Shown here piece after piece: positions 47,699-57,956 of a DNA stretch of 64,000 nt (position 1 is the first letter of the stretch; each line of letters opens with the position of its first letter). Both the position numbers and the translations under genes were made by a program. The stretch comes from Chlamydomonas reinhardtii. Taxonomy: Eukaryota > Chlorophyta > Chlorophyceae > Chlamydomonadales > Chlamydomonadaceae. The notes under the pieces are model-generated. The model was not told the origin of the DNA. It searched no databases and saw nothing but the letters and a program-made list of their open reading frames with translations. The stretch is from the NCBI RefSeq assembly GCF_000002595.2, contig NC_057008.1, positions 1,944,046-2,008,045 of the forward strand, in the 5' to 3' direction.

Positions 47699-47850
47699 GT
47701 GACAGGCCCCCGGCAGGTGCCCGGGTGACGAAACGCCCCCGGCAGGTGCCCGGGTGACGAAACGCCCCCGGCAGGTGCCCGGGTGACGAAACGCCCCCGG
47801 CAGGTGCCCGGGTGACGAAACACCCCCGGCAGAGCATCCGGGTGACGAAC
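47699..47850. repeat. 29-bp minisatellite between gag and pol regions
   Basis: Five tandem 29 bp units containing CCCCCGGCAGGTGCCCGGGT followed by GACGAAACG, the last one diverged. It lies inside the retroelement. Confidence 0.9.
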
Positions 47851-47890
47851 TGCTGGGCGATACGTAGACAGGGCGCGGCGCCCTTTCGGT

Positions 47891-49476
47891 GTGTTTTCTC
47901 CCCTCCTTCCCTCCACAGGCGCAGAGGCCGCGATAGACGGCGGGGCTGTGGAAGGTTTGCTGCAGACAGCCTTGACGGAGGACTGGCTGTTGTCGGCAGC
48001 CGCCGACGCAGCTGCGGGTGTGATGCAGCGCGCAGCAGCACTACTGGCGGAGGAACAGCGGGTGGCGACAGACACTGCAGTCGTGGCGGCGGAGGCGGCG
48101 GAGCAATCAGCAGCTGCTGCGGTGGCAACTGCAGCAGCTGGCACGACCTGGTTTGGGCCAGATGGCGTCAAGTTACGTACCGCAGCCTGGCAGGCATACG
48201 GGTTCGACTCGCCGGCCATCAGGAATGAGATCGTGTGGCAGTTTCACACGGAGCCGGCGGCGCGCACCGTCCGCAACCACGCATCCGCACGGCAACACCG
48301 GCAGCAGCTGGGCGCGCACTTCGATGCCATGTTGCGGGAGGGAATTACAGAGCAGTATAGCCCGGCGGTGCATGGCGCAGTGGAGAGCTTCGCAGCGGTA
48401 GTCAACCCCCTACACGTCATGCCAAAAGGCAACGACATCCGGCCCATCATCGACCCCAGCACGTCCGGCGTCAACGCATGCATGCAACAGCTGCCGTGCC
48501 GACTGCCGGACCTCGCAACGCTGCTGGAGCAGCTGCCGCACAACGGATACCTGGGCAAGCGGGACCTGGCGTCCGGGTTTCATCATTGTGTGTTGGCACC
48601 AGCAGCTCGGCGCTTCATGGCCTTCCGCCACCCCGTCAGCAATGCACTACAGCGCTACATTGCCTTGCCGTTCGGCGCCAGCCAGAGCCCCGCCATCTTC
48701 TGTGAACTGACGGCGGCCGCTACCACCATCTTCCAGACCGAGTGCGACCGGCGCGGGCTGCAGGTCTGCATCTTCACGTACTGCGACGACTTCATGATCG
48801 TCGGGCAACGGCACACCGGCGTGGTGGGCGCGTTCGAGGTGATGGACGTGGTGGGAGCGGAGCTGGGCCTCACGTGGAAGGCGGCCAAGGACCAGGGGCG
48901 GGACGTGGCGTGTCAGCAGCTAGAATTCCTGGGCATGCTGTTTGACACGGTGCGGTTGGAGATGCGCATTACACCTGACAAGCGGCAGCGGTACGCAGCG
49001 GGGCTGCGATCGCTGCTCGACGCAGCGGCGGCCGGCGCGGTACAGCGGCACGATCTGGAGACCACTGCCGGCAGGCTCACGTTCGTTGCCCGCGCATGCC
49101 GATGGGGATACACTTTCCTGCAAAGTGTCTACGACACGCTGTTCTCGACGCAGCAGCCGGCCCCACCCACAGTGCGGCTGGGCCCGGCGGCGCTCGAGGA
49201 CCTGCAGTGGTGGTGGGAGGTGCTGCGGGTGGACTCCTCACTTTGGGACGGCGCCCGACAATGCACGGTCGCGGGACTGGAACTGGTGCGGGGGGAGTTC
49301 GCTGACGCTCAGAGCGGCGCCGTGGTGTTTACCGACGCCAGCGGGGTGGGCTTCGGCGCCGCGTGGAAGTAGGCGGAGCTGCAGGGAGTGTTCTCGCAGC
49401 AGCAGCGGCAGTCGCACATCGCTTGGTTAGAGCTAACGGCGGTGGTGCGAGCGTTGCAAGCGTGGGCGCCGCGGCT
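47891..49476 (+). CDS. Reverse transcriptase region of YR element
   Basis: Reverse transcriptase of the DIRS/PAT type. Visible blocks: VNPLHVMPKGNDIRPIIDPS, KRDLASGFHHCVLAP, RYIALPFGASQSPAIFC, the catalytic YCDDFMIVG, and QLEFLGMLFDT in the thumb. The beginning of an RNase H domain (VVFTDASGVGFGAAW) follows. The region runs up to the 100-N gap. Confidence 0.85.
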
Positions 49477-49576
49477 NNNNNNNNNNNNNNNNNNNNNNNN
49501 NNNNNNNNNNNNNNNNNNNNNNNNNNNNNNNNNNNNNNNNNNNNNNNNNNNNNNNNNNNNNNNNNNNNNNNNNNNN
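49477..49576. other. Assembly gap (100 N) inside YR element
   Basis: Exactly 100 N. The 656 bp before it (48821-49476) recur at 50393-51048, and the 818 bp after it (49577-50394) recur at 54338-55155. Both duplications appear exact. This double match suggests contig-end duplication, though a real rearrangement cannot be excluded. Confidence 0.95.
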
Positions 49577-50394
49577 CTGTGATGCACCTCGCGTGTTTCT
49601 GGGCATGGCATTGCGCCGTTGCGCCAGCAGGGACGCGTCTATCTTCCCTGCATCGCATTTGCGACATGCTTTGGCAAGTCCCTTCTGCAACTCCTGCCAC
49701 ACAACATCCTGCACCCAACTCGGCGCAACAGCTGCGCACATCCAGCGCCACCTACTGCCCAACCTACTTTCCTGCTGATCCTGCGTCACACTTCAAGTCT
49801 GGCTTTCTGCTGTTCCGTTCTCGCCCTGCTCTCCACTTTTGCCTGCGTTCTCGCGTGTCGCGCATCCCGCCGTGCCAACCGCCCTTTGCCCCGCCCTGCT
49901 CACAGCGCCCCCTTCCCCCTTCCTCCTTGGAGGGACAACCTCACAGACGTCTTGCACCGGGGTCCGTACGGACCCCGGCTTTATGGATGCGAATTACAAT
50001 TGAAGGGACAGTCCGACAAGCGGGGGCACACGGCTTTATGGATGCGAATTACAATTGAAGGGACAGTCCGACAAGCGGGGGCACACCGTACCCACGCCGC
50101 GAGGGACCGTCTCCGGCCCAGAGAGAAACACCCACCCCCTGGTTGACTGCCGACCTTCATAGCGTTACGCGCATGAGTCGAAGCCAAGCCGAAGCCCGCC
50201 AAAGCCCCACCGCCACGTAACACCCCTCATCTCTTTATGGCTTTATGGTTGCGATATTACAAAGAAGGGACAATCCGACCAAGCAAGGGTGCCCGTGCAC
50301 CCAGGTCAAGAGGGACCATCTCCGGCCCGAAAGGAAACCACCCTCCCCCCAGTTGGCTACCGACCTTCCACAACCGTGCAACAGGTCTTCGCGT
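49577..50394. repeat. Satellite plus 1.06-kb-family repeat lying inside YR element
   Basis: Satellite sequence to about 49982, then two left-end copies of the 1.06 kb family and a related subfamily copy. Identical to 54338-55155 as far as can be read. Confidence 0.85.
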
Positions 50395-51709
50395 GGTGGG
50401 CGCGTTCGAGGTGATGGACGTGGTGGGAGCGGAGCTGGGCCTCACGTGGAAGGCGGCCAAGGACCAGGGGCGGGACGTGGCGTGTCAGCAGCTAGAATTC
50501 CTGGGCATGCTGTTTGACACGGTGCGGTTGGAGATGCGCATTACACCTGACAAGCGGCAGCGGTACGCAGCGGGGCTGCGATCGCTGCTCGACGCAGCGG
50601 CGGCCGGCGCGGTACAGCGGCACGATCTGGAGACCACTGCCGGCAGGCTCACGTTCGTTGCCCGCGCATGCCGATGGGGATACACTTTCCTGCAAAGTGT
50701 CTACGACACGCTGTTCTCGACGCAGCAGCCGGCCCCACCCACAGTGCGGCTGGGCCCGGCGGCGCTCGAGGACCTGCAGTGGTGGTGGGAGGTGCTGCGG
50801 GTGGACTCCTCACTTTGGGACGGCGCCCGACAATGCACGGTCGCGGGACTGGAACTGGTGCGGGGGGAGTTCGCTGACGCTCAGAGCGGCGCCGTGGTGT
50901 TTACCGACGCCAGCGGGGTGGGCTTCGGCGCCGCGTGGAAGTAGGCGGAGCTGCAGGGAGTGTTCTCGCAGCAGCAGCGGCAGTCGCACATCGCTTGGTT
51001 AGAGCTAACGGCGGTGGTGCGAGCGTTGCAAGCGTGGGCGCCGCGGCTGAAGGGCCGCAAGGTGCTAGTCCGCTGCGACAACACGCAGGCAGTGGCGGCC
51101 GTTAACCACGGCTCCACGCGCGTCAGGGAGGGGCGCAGCCTCTGCAGACAGCTGGCAGAACTGGCGATACGGGAGGGCTTTGAGGTGCGGGCAGAACATA
51201 TCGCAGGCGTAGAGAACGTGCGAGCAGACCGACTCAGCCGACAGCTGGCACAGGCACGGGACCAGAATCTGCGCCTCAAGCCGGCCATCTTCCAGGGCCT
51301 GGTGGTGGGTAGGTACCGGCCCACCGTCGACTGCTGCGCGGACGTTCTGGGCTTGAACACACAGCCAGGGTGCAACGAATTCTTCAGCCCGGAGCGCTCG
51401 GTGTTGGGCCAGGAGCAGCAGCTGGCGGGCAAGGTGCTGTGGGCGTTTCCACCGGTGGCGCTGGTGGGCGAGGTGCTGGCGACAATAGCAGCAGCAGCAC
51501 GCATCAGCAGCGCCACCAGGGCGACAGTGGTAGTCCCGGACCAGCCGGACTACCACTGGTACCGGCGCTGGGTGCGGGGGCCGAGCGGGGCGGGCACCGT
51601 GTTTAAGACTAAGGGCAGACTATCCGCCGGGCGGAGGGTGTGTCTGTGGCCGTGGGGAGAAGAGGCGGAGCCGGCGCCGTACGACTTCCTTGTATTGCGC
51701 GTACACTGA
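50393..51709 (+). CDS. RT/RNase H region of YR element, including duplicated stretch
   Basis: The first 656 bp repeat 48821-49476. The RNase H part shows LELTAVVRAL, VLVRCDNTQAVAAVNHGS and AEHIAGVENVRADRLSR. A conserved post-RNase H segment follows, with KVLWAFPPVALVGEVL and ATVVVPDQPDYHWYRRW, as found in DIRS-order elements. Confidence 0.8.
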
Positions 51710-52929
51710 CCGTGGCCCGCAAGCCCCTCTCCGCAGGACCGGCGGCCGCGGAGGGCCCGTGTGCTACATGCGCGCGTCGCTGCGGCCGGGCGGACCTGCG
51801 CTGCGAAGGCTGTGGCTCAAGGGCGCATCACCAATGCCTGGGGGCCAAGAAGACGGCCTACTCGGGCGGCTGGTTCCGCTGCACGAACTGCGTGCTGGCG
51901 GCGGCAGGCGTGGGCGGCGGCGCAACGGCCAAGGCTTTAGCGGCAGATTGGGTCGCGCTGGCCGGGGGGGACGTGGCGGACAGCTCAGCCGGCGTGTACG
52001 CCACGGGGCTCCGGCGGTACGTGGCCTTCTGCAGCACGGAGCTCAACCTGCGCGAGCGGGAGGCGCTACCACCGGGCCGGAAGGGCGACTTGAACCCGCA
52101 CGCTGTCTGCCTCTTTCTGACGCACTGTATTCGGCGGAAAGGCTTAGCGCACAAGACGATGGAGGGCAACATCAGCGTGCTGGCAGACTGGCAGCGCTCG
52201 AAGGGCATCCACGGCGACGACCTTATCAGCCGGCATCCGCTCGTCCGGCGTGCGCTGCGCATCTTGAAGCGCGGCAGCGGGGGCGCCCAGCAGAAGCCAC
52301 CGCTGCCGCTCTCCGTGCTGCGCCAGCTGGTCGGGTGGCTGGCCGTGGTGGCGGCACAGAACGGCCAGCAGGCCGAGGCGTGCAGCCGTGACGCCTGCTG
52401 GCTGGCGCTGGGCTTCTTCGAGATGCTGCGCCGAGGCGAACTGGCGGCACTTCAGCTGGGAGACGTGGGACAGCAGAAGCCGGAAGGGCCGGTGGTGCTG
52501 GAGATCCAGCGCAGCAAGACGGACCAACAGGGGGCGGGCGCAGCAGTACACCTAGCAGCGATGACAGCCAGCCGCATACCTATCGGGAGGATTGTGGGCA
52601 GATACATACAGTGGCGGCGGGCGGCGGGGGCGAGCGACGGTGATCCGCTCTTCGCGGTGGTGGGGCGGCGCACGGGGGGGCTTGGGAAAGAGTGGTTCAC
52701 GCGGCGGCTAAGGAGCCTGCTACAGGCGATGTGGGAAGGGGCCGCGGGTAAGCCGGACGCGGCGAGCTTCTCAGCTCACAGCTTGCGCAGGGGCGGGGCG
52801 ACGGCAGCTGCCAACGCGGGGGTTTCAATCGAGGACATTAAGGAGCACGGCCGGTGGAAATCGGACGCCGTGCGCGTGTACATCCGCAAGTCAACCGTGG
52901 AGCAGCGGCGGCTAGTGGCGAGAATGTGA
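51640..52929 (+). CDS. Tyrosine recombinase of YR element with PHD-like finger
   Basis: Catalyses integration of the circular cDNA. The frame overlaps the end of the RNase H region, and its true start is uncertain. A Cys/His-rich finger comes first: CATCARRCG, DLRCEGCGSRAHHQCLG, GGWFRCTNC, fitting a C4HC3 PHD-type zinc finger. The core-binding domain follows, then the catalytic domain with the first Arg in FFEMLRRGELAALQL, Lys in QRSKTDQQG, HSLRRGGATAAANAG (H-x-x-R), EHGRWKSDAV and the Tyr in VRVYIRKS. The full R-K-H-R-H-Y set appears present. Confidence 0.88.
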   Translation: MSVAVGRRGGAGAVRLPCIARTLTVARKPLSAGPAAAEGPCATCARRCGRADLRCEGCGSRAHHQCLGAKKTAYSGGWFRCTNCVLAAAGVGGGATAKALAADWVALAGGDVADSSAGVYATGLRRYVAFCSTELNLREREALPPGRKGDLNPHAVCLFLTHCIRRKGLAHKTMEGNISVLADWQRSKGIHGDDLISRHPLVRRALRILKRGSGGAQQKPPLPLSVLRQLVGWLAVVAAQNGQQAEACSRDACWLALGFFEMLRRGELAALQLGDVGQQKPEGPVVLEIQRSKTDQQGAGAAVHLAAMTASRIPIGRIVGRYIQWRRAAGASDGDPLFAVVGRRTGGLGKEWFTRRLRSLLQAMWEGAAGKPDAASFSAHSLRRGGATAAANAGVSIEDIKEHGRWKSDAVRVYIRKSTVEQRRLVARM

Positions 52930-52949
52930 GCAGAGTGGGGAACCGGTGT

Positions 52950-53256
52950 GGGGGGTAGTTTCTGCCCGGCGCAAGGTAGGCGCGGCGGGGCAGACCTGGT
53001 TTAGAAGGGCGGTGTTCGGTGGGCGCCGCCGGGCCGGCCGTGGGGAGATGGATCCCAAATCCTCACCCGCACGGGTACGGCCCGCAATCCCCCATATCTG
53101 TTTTGCTACTCCCTGGACATAGCATGAGTAGGTTTGCGAACGGACGCCGAAGGCGGTAACTTTGCTGAGAGAGACAGCACCGAGTGCAAGACGATGCGGT
53201 GTAATTGTGTGGGTGTGTTACATGGGCTCCGACTCTCCGCAGCCCATCAGCTCAAA
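52950..53256 (+). repeat. B1 repeat of YR element
   Basis: 307 bp, nearly identical to B2 at 53657-53963. It begins with six G then TAGTTTCTGCCC and ends CCCATCAGCTCAAA. Confidence 0.92.
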
Positions 53257-53540
53257 GGGCTGTTTTAGGCGGAGAAAGGCTTTGCCCGCACGTAGCGTAA
53301 AATAAGTTTTGAAGCGGGGCTAAGGAAGGAGGGACGCCCACGGTTGTGAGAGGCGGGGGAAGGGGACAAGTGCGGATGAAGGCCTGGGGTCAAGGCGTGT
53401 CGAACCCCATCGCTAGGCAAGGGCTGAAGGTAGTAAGCGTGTGGCCTCGGTGGGCTATTTGTTAAGTTCCGTTTGGTGTAGAATCGTGTCAGTAGGCAGT
53501 GAGAGGCTCGTTAGTGCACGGCACGCTAGTTTTGTGTTTC
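53257..53540 (+). repeat. A2 repeat of YR element
   Basis: 284 bp copy of A1, directly joined to B1. Confidence 0.93.
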
Positions 53541-53656
53541 CCGCCCACCCACCCCTCGTTCTCCTGACCACAGTGTTATGTTGAAGGCTGACAGTGGGGG
53601 CACTGATGGCGACGCTATTATAGTTTGACTTGTCTGGTTTGCCAGAGGACGTGTCC

Positions 53657-53963
53657 GGGGGGTAGTTTCTGCCCGGCGCAAGGTAGGCGCGGCGGGGCAG
53701 ACCTGGTTTAGAAGGGCGGCGTTCGGTGGGCGCCGCCGGGCCGGCCGTGGGGAGATGGATCCCAAATCCTCACCCGCACGGGTACGGCCCGCAATCCCCC
53801 ATATCTGTTTTGCTACTCCCTGGACATAGCATGAGTAGGTTTGCGAACGGACGCCGAAGGCGGTAACTTTGCTGAGAGAGACAGCACCGAGTGCAAGACG
53901 ATGCGGTGTAATTGTGTGGGTGTGTTACATGGGCTCCGACTCTCCGCAGCCCATCAGCTCAAA
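53657..53963 (+). repeat. B2 terminal repeat of YR element
   Basis: 307 bp copy of B1 forming the 3' end of the element. Satellite sequence resumes directly after it. Confidence 0.92.
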
Positions 53964-54743
53964 ATGACTTGAATGCTTGCCATCGCGTGCACCGTAGTGT
54001 CCCTGCAAATATGTAAAATGTTCCTTCATGTTTATAATGCTCAATTGTGATCTTGTCGGGGGCTAACGAGCTGGACCTGCCTTCATCGCGCCCTCAGTAA
54101 CGCCGCATCGCATTTTCTTGCCGCGGCGCCATCGACACCGTGATATACATCACAGTACTCTCCGGTACATACAAACGTTATAACAAGAATTCTTACACGA
54201 TAACGAGCACAGCTGCTTCAATTCGCTCCATACCACCGGCCGCTCCCCGCTGTAGCAACGCCATAGGCCTCGCGGGCCGCGCCTAAATGACTTAAACATA
54301 TATGAGGCACTGCTAGACATGGCGGAGCTGTAAATCCCTGTGATGCACCTCGCGTGTTTCTGGGCATGGCATTGCGCCGTTGCGCCAGCAGGGACGCGTC
54401 TATCTTCCCTGCATCGCATTTGCGACATGCTTTGGCAAGTCCCTTCTGCAACTCCTGCCACACAACATCCTGCACCCAACTCGGCGCAACAGCTGCGCAC
54501 ATCCAGCGCCACCTACTGCCCAACCTACTTTCCTGCTGATCCTGCGTCACACTTCAAGTCTGGCTTTCTGCTGTTCCGTTCTCGCCCTGCTCTCCACTTT
54601 TGCCTGCGTTCTCGCGTGTCGCGCATCCCGCCGTGCCAACCGCCCTTTGCCCCGCCCTGCTCACAGCGCCCCCTTCCCCCTTCCTCCTTGGAGGGACAAC
54701 CTCACAGACGTCTTGCACCGGGGTCCGTACGGACCCCGGCTTT
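53964..54743. repeat. Satellite unit continuing after YR element
   Basis: Continues the unit interrupted at 45636: ATGACTTGAATGC, then GTCGGGGGCTAACGAGCTGG and the 18 bp palindrome near 54720. It ends at CGGCTTT, where a 1.06-kb-family repeat begins instead of the usual AAGACGCCC. Confidence 0.85.
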
Positions 54744-55240
54744 ATGGATGCGAATTACAATTGAAGGGACAGTCCGACAAGCGGGGGCACACGGCTTTAT
54801 GGATGCGAATTACAATTGAAGGGACAGTCCGACAAGCGGGGGCACACCGTACCCACGCCGCGAGGGACCGTCTCCGGCCCAGAGAGAAACACCCACCCCC
54901 TGGTTGACTGCCGACCTTCATAGCGTTACGCGCATGAGTCGAAGCCAAGCCGAAGCCCGCCAAAGCCCCACCGCCACGTAACACCCCTCATCTCTTTATG
55001 GCTTTATGGTTGCGATATTACAAAGAAGGGACAATCCGACCAAGCAAGGGTGCCCGTGCACCCAGGTCAAGAGGGACCATCTCCGGCCCGAAAGGAAACC
55101 ACCCTCCCCCCAGTTGGCTACCGACCTTCCACAACCGTGCAACAGGTCTTCGCGTAATGCGTGTCTCGGCAGCTGCACAGCGAGTCGAAGCTAAGCCCAA
55201 GCCCGCCAAAGCCCCACCAACGTACAGCAAACCGCACTAG
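54744..55240 (-). repeat. Truncated copies of the 1.06 kb family, two subfamilies in series
   Basis: Two starts of ATGGATGCGAATTACAATTG (54744 and about 54799) are followed by ~250 bp matching 17290 onward. From 55006 a related subfamily begins, ATGGTTGCGATATTACAAAG. On the minus strand each 3' end is followed by CATAAAG units (for example CCATAAAGCCATAAAGAG at ~54992-55009), suggesting a short tandem tail. Confidence 0.65.
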
Positions 55241-55375
55241 CGCACGAGGCGCAATCAAACCGGCGAGGCGTCAACGCAGGTACACCGGGCACGTAGTCCG
55301 GCGACGCCCACGTCGACGCCCCACACCCACAGCGCACACACCAGAGGCACACCGCTCCCACCACCCACGAGCAAA

Positions 55376-57720
55376 TTAAGGCGAGGGGGGCGGGGAGCCC
55401 ACATCATCAGGCAACACTAGCAGCACACAGTCACCCGCACCCCGCGAGAGGAACGGATGGTGCGCAGGCACCGTGGCCCAGGCTTTCGGGCGGAGGCCGA
55501 GACTGACATATGATTGCAGCCGGCCCCAGAAATCAGCAATAACGGACACACTGATGCGCATGACTTCCGCCGACGTCAGAGCCCGACGCACACGCAAGCC
55601 AGTCATAATCACCTTTATGGGCTTTATGCTGCCCTGTGTATAGCCGAGATGGACAGGTCGACCGACCCTGGGTCCCATTGCCCGACTTTCTAGATAGCGC
55701 GCAAGGAGGGCGCCGAGCAAGTGCAATCGAAAGGCCGACTTGCACATGCGCCCATAATCGCGCCGGGGCCCCGAAAGGACGAGCCTATGGCAATTTTCAA
55801 TTGCATGCGCGATTACAATTGCGAGCAAGTTTGCGAGGGGCGACCTTTCGGCGTGCTTAGCTTTCGCGATCAACTGAAGCACCTACACGCTTTCAAATGA
55901 AGCAAGTGGGTGCACGTATACTATTGAATTTTCAAAGAGCTGTTGCAAGAGTTGACCGCGAATTCCCACCTCCCAAGAACGTTACGCGCCCACACGCTGA
56001 AGCACCGCAATCCAAGAACACATCGCAATATCATTTGTCATCGCGTATTGCACTAATTTGTATGGAAGGTATAAGTTCGCCGGGGTAAGCAGCGGCCTCG
56101 CCATGGATTGACCTTTGCGCGTTCGCGAGGAAAGCAGCCCATGTCAGCTGGCATAGGGTGTATGATGCAAATGTAGTCCACGGCAAAGAACGCAGGGAGC
56201 ATTGCGGAAGTGTTGTGCGACTCGTCCCACGCCCAGCCCGTTGAGCGCGGGGAATCGCGAGAGATTACGGGTTGGGGTGTGCGTCACGCTGGCTAGACAT
56301 ACGTGGGTGGCGAGTTCCCTCACGCCTTCCAGCTCCTGGCCTCCCGTGCCGCAAGCGTGTGCCCAAGCTGAGGCGCTGCGGACGAGAATACGTGCCCCCA
56401 AGCAGGGGGCATTTCTGGACTCAGCCCAGGCGCCGAGTGAAACCCGCGTGGCTACGGGGAGGCGCTACGCGGCCACCAACTGCCCATCAGCATCGCCCGC
56501 CCCAAGTACTATGTTCGGGGGCTAAGCCCGTTTCCTTTCCTGCCCTTTCTTACTTGCCATTCACCGCGTCACCCAATCATGCCCGCCTCCCAAGTACCGT
56601 ACAGTTCCCACACTCTCTCCCCCCGCTTGCTGGGGTTCCTCATCTTTGCCCTCATTATGTATGAAGTATTGCTTCCTTATTTGCTGTTGCTGTTACATCA
56701 AGCTATATGCTCGGGCCTGTCCTCCTGTCCGCCCTTTCCGCCATCCCTGGCCTCCCCCTCCCCCGCGCCCTCGGCCCTCCCTCGCCCTGCCGCTTTCGCT
56801 CCCGCTTGCGGTTCGCACAACCGGGAAGCAGCACACTCAGGGACGAGATCATTGACATTATCTAGATTTTCGACTTTCTTGCCAGCGCCTAATCTGAGTC
56901 AGCTCCGGCGCCAAAAACCTGACCTTTGCGCCACACCCACCTGACCTTTGCGCCTGACCCGCCATTCGTCGTCGGGCTACCTTCCTACTCGTCACTGTCA
57001 TAGACATCAAGGCGGCGCGCGCCCAGGCGGGCATGAACTGCATGCTGTACGGTCATGCATGGGGCACCGTCTCGAAGGTTCCATTTTGTCTGAACTGTTC
57101 GGCCGGGAGGCAGGGAGGTGGTGCCCAGCCACGGGCCGTTGGTGCGAGCCGTCAGCAGGGCCATGGGGCGGAAGCAGGGATGGTAGGAGCGGAGCAGCTG
57201 CCCAAATACGCGCTGCCACGGTGCCTGGGCGGCAACAGGGCGGGTAGTGCCGTCTCCACTCGCATAGGTGGCGGCGCGCTTGGCCCAACGTGCATAAATG
57301 TGCTGCTGCAGGGGAAGACTCCCAAACCCCCCAGACACAGGGTGACCGGGTAAGAGGCGGGCGGGGACGCCGGTGAGCCGCCGGTCGTGCTGAGATGGGC
57401 CCTGGCTGCGGTCAACCAGCTTGGCCACTGCCGCCTCCCAGGCGGCCAGCGTCTCAGGAGGCGGTAAGCCGGAATGCTCCATGTGATACGTGGCCATGTG
57501 GGTACCATACGCGGTGGCAGTGGAGGCGCGCCCGAACATGGAGAGCTGCATGTGGCTGATCTTATCCAGGCGCCGAGCCGCTTCCTCCGTGCGTTGCTTC
57601 CAGTCCAAGGCGGGCATTGTTGGCGGATTGGTGAATGGGACGCCCAGGGCCACCGCTGACGTGACGACGCGAATACCAGCAATGGTCGGCGCACCGGGCG
57701 GGGCGGCCGCGTGGGCGGCA
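55376..57720 (-). mobile_element. LINE 3' region, left arm of palindrome (5'-truncated L1-like)
   Basis: Minus-strand remnant of an L1-like non-LTR retrotransposon. It starts near 57720 (APTIAGIRVVTSAVALGVPF), which is the RT palm/thumb part. An open frame continues to a stop at 56985, with LDKISHMQLSMFGRAS and LPGHPVSGGFGSLPLQQHI. About 1.1 kb without clear LINE coding follows. The usual L1 C-terminal block then appears, EVMRISVSVIADFWGRLQSY and LRPKAWATVPAHHPFL, ending at 55376. Compared with the right arm, ~130 bp near 55615-55625 are replaced by AAGCCCATAAAGG. The 5' part of the LINE, with its endonuclease and most RT motifs, is absent. Confidence 0.7.
56985..57653 (-). pseudogene. LINE RT thumb-region ORF, left copy
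   Basis: A 222-codon open frame, same protein as the right copy at 61116-61784. The RLDKISHMQLSMFGRAS and VSGGFGSLPLQQHIYARWAK segments are typical of the region just after the RT catalytic core in L1-like elements. It lacks the FADD-type active site, so it cannot be an active transcriptase alone. Confidence 0.65.
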
Positions 57721-57818
57721 GGTGCGCTAGTGTCCCTTTTGAGTTCTTCATAAATTCAGTATATATATGTATACAATTTCGATTTCGGTATATACCGTGA
57801 AAAAAAAATATCGGAGAT

Positions 57819-57956
57819 GGAGGCGTTGCGGAATATGGAACATACGGGAAGGAACGAACGGGAAGTTCCATGTTCGATTCACGGTATGTGACCCACGGGA
57901 TAAACCCTTTTTATTCAAAAGGGAAGTGGCGATGATGACTATTAAGCAACGCCTCC
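57819..57956. repeat. Short inverted-repeat sequence (MITE-like), left copy
   Basis: 138 bp bounded by GGAGGCGTTGC and its reverse complement GCAACGCCTCC. The same sequence is inverted at about 60815-60952 in the right arm. No target duplication was identified. Confidence 0.4.

Larger units (their letters stand above)
45637..53963 (+). mobile_element. PAT/Kangaroo-like YR (DIRS-order) retrotransposon, nearly whole, with later insertion and gap
   Basis: Retroelement with a tyrosine recombinase instead of a DDE integrase. The order is A1 repeat (45637-45920), gag-like protein, reverse transcriptase/RNase H, tyrosine recombinase, B1 (52950-53256), A2 (53257-53540), a 116 bp spacer and B2 (53657-53963). 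This split direct repeat arrangement is diagnostic of PAT-type elements. A1 and A2 differ at about 3 of 284 positions and B1 and B2 are nearly identical, so insertion was recent. It sits inside a satellite unit, GGAAAA on the left and AAAATGACTTGAATGC on the right, without target duplication, as the family does. The element is interrupted by a satellite/repeat insertion and a 100-N gap. It looks nearly whole, with about one or two breaks besides the gap. Confidence 0.92.

Noticed and set aside
41000-55000. CRISPR array
   Set aside because: Repeat units are ~820 bp without spacer pattern, and the 29 bp array at 47.7 kb has no spacers; the genome is eukaryotic.
57264-57871. Alternative 239-residue ORF overlapping the LINE fragment
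   Set aside because: Out of frame with the RT-like segments; shadow of the 222-codon frame.
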